Shown in pieces: positions 56,121 through 64,000 of a DNA stretch of 64,000 nucleotides. A model generated the notes under the pieces. It did no database searches and was not told the DNA's origin. It saw only the letters and a list, made by a program, of their open reading frames with translations. The position numbers and the translations under genes are program-made. How positions within the stretch are numbered: position 1 is the stretch's first letter; every line of letters starts with the position of its first letter. The stretch spans positions 1,635,722 to 1,699,721 of the forward strand of contig NC_033641.1 of NCBI RefSeq assembly GCF_001540865.1. Direction: 5' to 3'. This DNA is from Ananas comosus (lineage: Eukaryota; Streptophyta; Magnoliopsida; Poales; Bromeliaceae).

Positions 56121-56136
56121 ATAAGCCTATTCCTAC

Positions 56137-56137
<1 letters not shown>

Positions 56138-56183
<46 letters not shown>
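56138..56183. repeat. (TA)n(GA)n microsatellite
   Basis: TA then GA repeat directly bordering the family C element that starts near 56181, the same arrangement as at 27313-27392. Confidence 0.85.
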
Positions 56184-56187
<4 letters not shown>

Positions 56188-56725
56188 GGCTATGATACTC
56201 TTATGAGTATAGAGCTTTTCGTACTTACAAGTTATTTTTAATAATGAAGCTTCCGAATCGACGATTTACACTGTTAAATATGATCTAAAAATTTGAAACT
56301 TTTAGAAAATAAATTTCATACTTTTTCGAAATTATAATAAAACCCTTCAAGCGGGCATAAAATGAACGGTTAAAATTGAACGACATCCAAAAAATGAATG
56401 ATCGGATACTACAATTTAAGATCGGAGTTATTGATCTTTATTTAGATAATGAATAGGATTTTCTATCAACAATTCAATCGATTTCGATTCTTTTACACCG
56501 TTAAACTAGCAAGTATCCCATACCGGCCGTTTAAAATTATTAAAATGAGATCTTTTGATTGTAAGGTAAATGATATCAAAAAATTATGATCTTTCTAAAA
56601 ATTTTGAGATCTTTCTAAAAATTTTAAATGCTCTAAATAATATTTAACGGTATGGATTGTTGATTCGAAAACTCTACCATCGAAAACGATTTATGAGTAC
56701 GAAGGTGATATTATCCATAAACGTA
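56181..56725. mobile_element. Mutator-like miniature element, family C copy 2
   Basis: Close relative of 9474-10018 throughout: gagtagggctatgatactc, ttccgaatcgacgatttaca, aagatcggagttattgatct, ttaaactagcaagtatccca. The right end runs into the next element, so its target duplication is not visible. Confidence 0.75.
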
Positions 56726-56730
56726 TAGTA

Positions 56731-56913
56731 GCTACTATACTATTGATAGTACCAAGCCCTTGGAACTATTGAGTTTTCTAGGGGTCCACTCAACCCTAGG
56801 GGATCACTATCAATTTAATCGGGAACCACTATCATCCAAACCGCATATCCTTTCATCCAACAGTCGAAAACTCAATAGTACCAAGGGCTTGATACTATTG
56901 ATAGTATAGTAGC
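56731..56913. mobile_element. Miniature element, family D copy 1
   Basis: Ends gctactatactattgatagt and its inverse, with accaagcccttgg and ctattgagttttc inside each arm. 183 bp. Confidence 0.75.
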
Positions 56914-56932
56914 ATAATTCTGAGTCTGGCTA

Positions 56933-57169
56933 GCTACTATACTATCGATAGTACCAAGCCCTTGGTACTATTGAGTTTTCTACCGTTAGATCTATCCTTT
57001 GATCATTTTCACCCGTTAGATTATACTATTAAACCAACCACCCACTCAACCCTAGGGTACCACTATCAATTTAACCGGAGACCACTACCATCCTAACCGC
57101 ACGTCCTTTCATCCAACGGCCGAAAACTCAATAGTACCAAGGGCTTGATACTATTGATAGTATAGTAGC
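56933..57169. mobile_element. Miniature element, family D copy 2, head-to-tail with copy 1
   Basis: The same inverted ends and same internal sentence (accactatcaatttaac, atcctttcatccaac) as the copy 20 bp to its left. It is longer because it retains about 50 bp near 56985-57035 that copy 1 lacks. Confidence 0.75.
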
Positions 57170-57174
<5 letters not shown>

Positions 57175-57202
<28 letters not shown>

Positions 57203-58084
57203 AACAAAACCTTACAAGTTACAACAAACATAAAACCAACGAATTTAAAAAACTAAAGCAAGGGAAACCACTATAAAAAAAAGAGGAAAAAAAACACACT
57301 ATGTTACTTTCCTAAAAACTCATTAAATAATTCAAACTATACCAAAAGAAGATTAAATATATTGATACAAAAACAAGTAATTTAGAAAGTATAATTAAAA
57401 CAACTTCTTTAAAAAGTTTAATCAAGAGTACAGTGGCGGGATTTATCTTGCATAGTAGTTGATAAATTTCATATTGTTGCCTCTTTTACTTTTTAAAATA
57501 AAATTGTTGATATATAATGTTATCATTATTGATTATCTTATAATATAATCTGGTCACATGCCAAAGGGCATTTTATGAAAAAAAAAGTTCAAAAGAATTC
57601 AAGGAAATTTTTTTCCAGTAATTATTATTTTTTATTAATTTGTAAACAAACTCAATAATGTATAGAATTTATAGAATTTATGTTTAAGAAGAATAATTAA
57701 AAAGCTTCAATAATACCAAACAAGGCCTTAATTAACTGCGCATCAAATTTTCCTGATTTTGTCGAATATCGTAACATAGTTTTACGAACTAAACTATTGT
57801 TTTCACATTATTTTCTCATGCATAAAACACCATTAACATAGTTTCAAATTACAACAATGTATGATTTACCAATACTACTATCTATAATTAAGTTATTATA
57901 AACATTTTTTGCTCGCACAATAATGTTTCAAGTTAAATGCGAATAACATATGCCTCTAACAAAGAAAACACCATTAAGAGATCACCAAATTTACAATAAT
58001 ATATACTTCTTCCATTCTCTAATATGTCTAAATTAGCTTAAACATTTTGTAAGAGTGCAATGTTCTAAATTAAACATAATTAAC
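57175..58084. other. AT-rich spacer
   Basis: It includes a short (TA)n tract (57178-57201). No coding potential or structured repeat seen. Confidence 0.5.
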
Positions 58085-58258
58085 ATATGAAAATCGCTAC
58101 CTGTACACCTATTATAGATTATACATCTTACACCCCGTCATTCAAGAGTTTAAAATTTAAAGGTTGATGAGATAAGTTAGTAGATCTATATATTTTGAGA
58201 GGCTAGAATGTAAGATGTAAACCTACATAATAGTTGTATAGATAGCGTTGCTTTTAAC
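58085..58258. mobile_element. TIR miniature element directly downstream of the response regulator gene
   Basis: Left aaaatcgctacctgtacacc and ttatacatcttacac; right is the inverse (atgtaagatgtaaacc, gttgtatagatagcg). It ends 16 bp from the stop codon of the minus-strand gene, so it forms that transcript's 3' UTR. Confidence 0.7.
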
Positions 58259-58273
58259 ATGCCCATTATCCAA

Positions 58274-59991
58274 CTAAACATCACTAATGTCCAGGTCCAA
58301 GCCGCCCTCCGTAACATCCTGAAGAATCGAAAGCCACGGATCATCTCCATAAGCAAACTTCTCTACATCACCGAAGTCGTCATCGTCCACTACCTTCTGA
58401 AAATTCTCCACCATATTGTTATTATTATTACTAATATTGTCGTAATAATATTGTTGTTCAACTTCACATGTTGAGGATTCATGAGCGCCGAACTCTCCTT
58501 TATTTGCAACTGAATCATAATTTGGCGCGTGATCTTGAAAAGTTTGGCCACCATAATGAAATGTATCATTAGTAGATCCATAAGCTAGGGATTGAGTACT
58601 TAGTTCTCCAATTGTTGAAACAAGAATTGGTGGTTGGCTCATCGCAAATTGTTGAAGTGCTTGTGTTGGGTTTGATGTTGCATATCCATTTAGTTGTACA
58701 TTCTCTAAATAAGATCTCTCATAACACACATTTGCATAAGGATAAATGTTGAAACTTAAGGGAATTTGAGCATAAACGGGGGTAATTTGGGTTACTACTC
58801 CTTGCAGATATTGTTGGTTGTAGTTGGATAAGTAAGTTTGGTGCATTCCATGTTGTCCAAATTGATTAGGGATTTGATTGATGAAGTTGCTTCCTTGAAT
58901 GTTTTGTGCACAATATATTGGAGTGAATGTATTGTTTGATCCCTTCTTTTTTCGATGTTTCTGCATATGAAAAGATAAGATGTTAGCATGAAATATTAGG
59001 TCAGAAGAAAAAATAACACTTAGAAAGAATTTGCGAAGTTGTTTCAAATTTTCTTTCAGAATATATATGAAGGTAGAATTGCCTATACAAAATTTTAACT
59101 CAATAACTATATTTTGAACAACAAATATATTTTAAAAAAGATAAAGGTTTCGTCAAGTGATAGAAAATGACAAAAATCCAACTATCAATCACTTGAAAAC
59201 AAAATTCTAAATCTCTTTTTGTAATGAACTAAGAATAGACAAACTAAATTTGACAAAACACGTAAACGACAAGTGTTTACCGTTTTCTTGACTTAACTAA
59301 CTGTTATAGCATTCGACAAAAAAAGAAGAAAAAAAGAAAATCTGTGATGCGCGATAAATGACAAATCTGCACTTTACATAGATTGCTTTCATTCTCTTTT
59401 TGAACCTCCTCTTTTCATGTGTCAAAAAATTAAAACTACTATAGATATACACTTACATGGAAAATGTCATGTTAAGTAGGATTTACATTTTGCTCTCAAC
59501 TATTATGCTAATTTAGGAATCATCAAATTGAATAATTAATTATTTTGCATTTACCCAATCTCTAGAGATTTGTTTTCTAAGTTTTTTTATTTTTTTTTTT
59601 ATACACTATCTATTTTTCATCTTATATTGACCTATATCCAAGTAAAAATTTATTAGCATAACTGATAAATCTTGGATTCATAGCACTCAACAGGTTGCAT
59701 GCAGTTACTTCTCTCTACTGTGAATATACGAGTGAGTTAAAAGCACAAAGAACATATTTATAAGTGTATATATCTACTTAGCAGAAGAGTAAATGCACTT
59801 CAAAAACTATATATTAATGCTTTCCAGTGGAAAAAATTTTACTATATATAGCGACAACATTTGTCACACACATACATAATACAAATAAACTAAATACAAA
59901 TAAACAAAGCATAGTAAAAGTTGAAGTGGAAGTTAGATAATCAATATATACCTGTAAATGGCTTGCAATTTGTTNTATGTATGTATGTATG

Positions 59992-60022
<31 letters not shown>

Positions 60023-60961
60023 GTATATATATGTTTCTATAATTCTAAACAAAGTCCAAACTCAATTATAATCTTACCGTCGCCTAGGATTTCAAGTGCA
60101 TCAAGAAACTTTTGCTGGAGAAAGGAACACCAACTGATCGGCTTCTTCCTTAGTTTGCTCAAATTATCGTCCTCACTCTCCATCTTCTCTTCTCCCTCTG
60201 TGGTGTCCTTACTGCACTCCGCGCATCCCTTATTCGCTTCTTGCTTCGGAGTGTCGCCCTCTTTCTCTTTAGCATCAACCCTATTCTCTTCTTCCTCATT
60301 CAACGTCGCTCGATCGGTACGATGAAATTCTCTATCCCCAGCGCTCTCGACACTTTCTCTTTTAGAATGCTTCTTGAAGTTCAACACATGTTGCCATAAG
60401 TTTTCGACGGTGTTAATATCGAGCGGTTTCTTCGCAAAGAAGCATGCTCCGAGTTCGATACTTCTCTTCATTACTTCCAATCGTACATCGGCCGATATCA
60501 CTGAATTTTTAAGAGCTATTTTATGTAAGAAAAGTTAACTAAATACGAAGGAATTAAGCAAAATATAATCAATCAATATATAGTCATTACTAATAAAGTA
60601 AAGATCAAATTCTTTTTTGATCATGCTAATGAGCTCAAACCCTCCCATTTCTTGCATGTGCACTTCCACTAATAGAAGATTAAACTCCGCTCCGCGCTCT
60701 CGAAGAATTTTCAATGCACACAATGGACTTGCACAAGTAGTCACTGAAAAAAAAAAAGAAAGAAAGAAAACCCAAAATTATTCAAATGATGTCGTATGCA
60801 TGACAACATTAGAAAGTTAAAATAAAAAGCAATTAAATTAACTAACCTCGATAATTGCATGAGGAGAACATCATTCTCGCCTCCTTAAGAAATGCTTGGT
60901 CATTATCAATGACCATAAGCTTTATATTATCGGAAACAAAGTGTTCCATAATGTCACCCAT
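58274..60961 (-). CDS. Type-B-like two-component response regulator; receiver Asp replaced by Glu; GARP exon cut at an N
   Basis: Minus-strand exons: 60961-60847, 60743-60591, 60500-60078, an exon ending at 59952 whose start is lost at N59975, and 58960-58274. The first three join in phase (230 codons). Residues 13-125 are a receiver domain: VIDNDQAFL (usually DDD), LLVEVHMQEMGGF with Glu65 in place of the phospho-acceptor Asp, Ser92 (MISAD) and Lys114 (KKPL). An acidic linker (130-205) leads to a GARP/Myb-like DNA-binding region: KKPISWCSFLQQKFLDALEILGD, a gap, then QIASHLQ and KHRKKK. The 228-residue C-terminus is Asn/Gln/Tyr-rich and ends acidic (VVDDDDFGDVEKF). Type-B regulators activate cytokinin-response genes in the nucleus after phosphorylation. 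This receiver probably cannot be phosphorylated normally. About 20-25 GARP residues are missing from the assembly. Confidence 0.85.
59975..59975. other. Single N inside the GARP-coding exon, next to a TATG/TA microsatellite
   Basis: Left of the N (minus-strand downstream) coding sequence is clean. Right of it only (TATG)n/(TA)n repeat to about 60032, where the middle of the DNA-binding helix should be. A collapsed repeat or unsized gap is likely. Confidence 0.7.
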
Positions 60962-61041
60962 ATATAGAAATGTGAATGTTAGGAAAAGAATCAAAGGGTT
61001 TAAAACAAGAAGTTGAAGAACAGTGTGCCACAATGTGTAAG

Positions 61042-61049
61042 TTTTTATA
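61042..61049 (-). promoter_or_regulatory. TATA box of the response regulator gene
   Basis: TATAAAAA on the minus strand lies about 81 bases upstream of the ATG, implying a 5' UTR of about 50 bases. A (CT)n/(GA)n tract (about 61052-61079) sits just upstream, a common plant core-promoter companion. Confidence 0.5.
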
Positions 61050-61079
61050 TTAGAGAGAGAGAGAGAGAGAGAGAGAGAG

Positions 61080-62409
61080 GCCATTTGGCAAAATGTGCAT
61101 CTTTTTCACCTTCGCATTTAATTCCCGAAAACAAATTAGATAGTACTAAAATTTGAACTTGTTACAACTGCATTGTAGAAAATATCAATAGATAAAGAGA
61201 GTTTCAACTCAAGTTGAACAAATTTTTTTAGTTTTTGTCCTTCGAGAGTTTGTTAACATTAGTTTTCTTAAATTTATATATTCACAGACAAAAATTTACC
61301 AAAATTCATCAAAATAAATTGGCTATTTTAGTTTGTAACTGTCAAATCTAATAAATAAAAAGTTATTATTATTTATTGCATTTTTTTTGTGCATCTGCAT
61401 TCTAAGTATAGTAATTTAAGTTACTTATAATTTATAATAACATTTCTTTTCTAAGAAACAACGCAAACACAATAATTGATAAAAATAACAAAATATTTAT
61501 TCTTCTTTATTTGAAAAATTAACATATATAGCGCTGAAAATTTAATAGCTAAAAAAAGAAATTTGATATTACCGCCATTGGACTTAGATGCAATATAAAA
61601 ATAATGTCTAATATAAAAACATTTAATCTTAAGAAGCGAATATTTAAAAAAATGTAAACTTTGATGTTATAGCAAATTGATTGCGAAGTGCTTCCAATAG
61701 AAGATATAGTGACCATATTAGGACTACTAAATCTGTATAGAATTAAACTAATTTAATTGCGAAATACGGTGTGGACAGGTGCGAATTCAAGTAGGTTAAA
61801 TATAATAATTCAAGCTTATGAAATTTGGTATTGACAGTGAAATTATGCACATAGTTTTGAATAAATGAACTTTTAGTAGAAAAATCATACTATTTCAACT
61901 AGTGTAAAATATATGGATAGTCCTATTATATTCTAACATTGTGTGTTAGTTCTTGTATTTTTCAAATGAATATATACTTTTAGTTCCTGAACTTTAAAAA
62001 ACAACATAATTTTTCTTATATAATATGACTATTTGAACCTTATATCGTAAATGGTTTACTTAATTTAGTTTATTTCAAACATGGTAAAATATATATTTAT
62101 TTGAATGGTTGAGGACTGAAAACTTACATCGATCTATTTACCCTAAGTTGTTCAATTTTGTTTTTACCATAATATAAACATTACTTGTTTTTAACTATAT
62201 ATAAGCTATGAGCCAATATTCTTCTTGAACTTTATACAAAGAAGTAGCTTGCTACGAATCTAGGAGGACAAAACCATTTGGTCCATCTTTAGATTAAATA
62301 TATAGGATTCAAGGGCAGTGGATAAGAATAATAATACTACTTGCAATATGAAATAAAGTTTATATTGTATATTTGTCATTTTATCACATTTTTCATCATA
62401 TATTTTTGA
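61080..62409. other. AT-rich spacer
   Basis: No coding potential, inverted repeats or tandem repeats that I can support. Confidence 0.5.
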
Positions 62410-62764
62410 CTAAATTATAGAAAACTCTCATGTCAATACCTGATTTTTCACTTTCCGCCATTATCATTTAAAACCTACACTTTGTCCCCCTGTAAAATAA
62501 AAAATATTCACAGGGGGTACGGTGTGAACTATGATGATAAAATGACTATTTTGTCCCTCACCATATTCACAAGAGAGAAGACTGAGGGCATTTTTGGCAT
62601 AAAAAATATATAATAATATTTTATAAACGGAACCCTAACGAATTACTAATAGCAGGGGGCGAAGTGAACATTTTTCATTTACAAGGGGGCAAACCGTAGG
62701 TTTTTAAATGATAGGGGAGGAAAGTGAAAAATTGGATTTAGCCAGGGGGATTGTAATTTAGCCT
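62410..62764. mobile_element. TIR miniature element, family B copy 2
   Basis: Same family as 16833-17208: left ctaaattatagaaaactctc, cctacactttgtcccc; right inverse gtaggtttttaaatgatag, gattgtaatttagcc. Confidence 0.75.
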
Positions 62765-64000
62765 AATTTTACTTATACAAGTAAAAAACAAACACCAAAA
62801 GTAATAGTCTTCAATAATGGCAAAAGATTTCTCTTGGCACTTGTCAATGAAGCAAACATTTGAGATAAGTGAGTATTGAAGAAAGGGAATCTAACATAAA
62901 CCATAAGAGAAGAATCCAAAAGATAAGAAATCTTGTTACACCTTAGAGGTTGGTTTTTTACATATTTAATGTGTCTTATATAGAATTTGTCGATTTGCTA
63001 GTCAATTATACCAGGTGCTACTGAGGACTAGTGTTAGTAGTTGGTTACAAAAAACAACAAACAAATTTTGACAAAAAATTAATGGGTAATATTGATTGTT
63101 ACGTACATTTATTATGTATACAAAATGAGGCACCTATGAGATTTGGGTAGTAAAGAAAAAGAATAGTGCAATTAATTATGCTCAGTATTTTAATATGCTT
63201 ATCTTTTAGCTTATTTAAGTATGCATAGAAAATATCAACTAAGAAGAAGTGAGAGAAAAAAAAAACATGATAGTTTCATTATTTAAATATTACCATGTTG
63301 GAAAAAAACTAATTATAAAAACATACAAAGTTTATAGAATACAGAACATTATTGTGATATAGATAACTAGATATAAAGTTTTGATTTTATTATCACATCT
63401 TAATTAGAACATAGCAAATAGATATCTAAATTCTGAAGATGATTAATGATTCACAAAACTCATGAAATCGAAGTAAGAAAATTTTCGAACTAAGATTCAT
63501 GTACAATGAGAATATTTTCGTTTAACTTGCATTTTATGGTTCCTTAAAATATGTTATAAGTGCTTTGTTTTTTAGTTTAAGATATATGAAAATGATTCAA
63601 TTATATTTATTGATATTATTATCATAAAACCCATAAGAAATTTAACGGATATTGATTATACGAATGGTAGAAGCAATGGTACGAAGTCATCGTAAATATA
63701 GTAGTAGCGACAATGTTATTATGGTAAAGGCTAAGATAGTCTAAAAAGGTCGTAGTACGTAGTAGTGATTATGTCAAAAATGGTGTTATAGCTTTAGTGG
63801 TGTTGGTGGACTAGCGTTAATGGAGAAGGTGATGAAATAGCAACTGTAACGGTGATATCAGAAGTAGCGGTAATGTCGTTGGTAGCAATAGCATCTACCA
63901 TGGTGGATATGGAAGCAAACTTGGTTACATCAAAATTGGGTGGTGAAAGAGAGGTTGGTTGGACAACCCTATCTGTGTACTATGTGGGTCGGGCGAGGAA
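62765..64000. other. AT-rich spacer passing into a degenerate GGT/GTA-rich stretch
   Basis: Nothing recognised up to about 63600. From 63640 to 63960 the plus strand is enriched in gtagtg, ggtgat and gtggtgg motifs, a degenerate trinucleotide-type repeat with no long open frame. Confidence 0.4.

Overview
This is a nuclear plant chromosome segment. Split genes with GT-AG introns, AT-rich spacers, L1-type LINEs, Copia and Gypsy remnants, tRNA-like SINEs and many terminal-inverted-repeat (TIR) miniature elements all point that way. The two GC-rich coding starts (positions 1-69 and 44111-44700), with GC falling along the gene, suggest a monocot. A bromeliad such as pineapple is a guess I cannot test here. 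Three single Ns (26500, 39539, 59975) look like contig joins.

Layout. 1-69: probable first coding exon of a minus-strand gene leaving the window. 268-15070: transposon territory holding a nearly full-length but broken L1-type LINE (1853 to about 8700, minus), a Gypsy gag scrap, a Mutator-like miniature element with a 9-bp target duplication, and a second, 5'-truncated LINE (11556 to about 14826, minus) carrying a nested Tourist-like element. 16273-38992: one complete serine carboxypeptidase-like (SCPL) gene, plus strand. I reconstructed 14 exons that join in phase to 474 codons, spread over 22.7 kb because its introns hold a Copia remnant, LTR-derived sequence, two SINEs with a shared tail, SINE-like tandem units split by a Mutator-like element, and two oppositely oriented TRIM elements, one split by a 2.56-kb solo LTR. 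40103-44037: a hAT-type miniature element, then a run of five TIR elements ending about 75 bp before the next start codon. 44111-48982: the U11/U12 di-snRNP 48 kDa protein gene (SNRNP48/U11-48K), plus strand, four coding exons, 767 aa, with a CHHC zinc finger. 49004-57200: its probable 3' UTR intron plus miniature elements and tandem duplications. 58274-60961: a type-B-like response regulator gene on the minus strand whose phospho-acceptor Asp is Glu and whose GARP DNA-binding exon is cut at an N. 61085-64000: AT-rich spacer with one more miniature element.

The three complete or nearly complete genes are unrelated in pathway: a vacuolar or secretory acyltransferase/peptidase-family enzyme, a minor-spliceosome 5' splice-site recognition factor, and a cytokinin-type signalling transcription factor. 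There is no operon-like logic.

The most notable signals are (1) a tandem pair of U12-type 5' splice-site motifs just downstream of the 48K stop codon, which fits the U11-binding splicing enhancer known to autoregulate 48K genes; (2) a 40-bp tandem duplication that doubles the 3' splice site of 48K intron 1; (3) the Asp-to-Glu change in the response regulator receiver; (4) a GCSYSG nucleophile motif in the SCPL enzyme; and (5) a SINE pair whose 3' tail matches the 3' end of the LINE in the same window.
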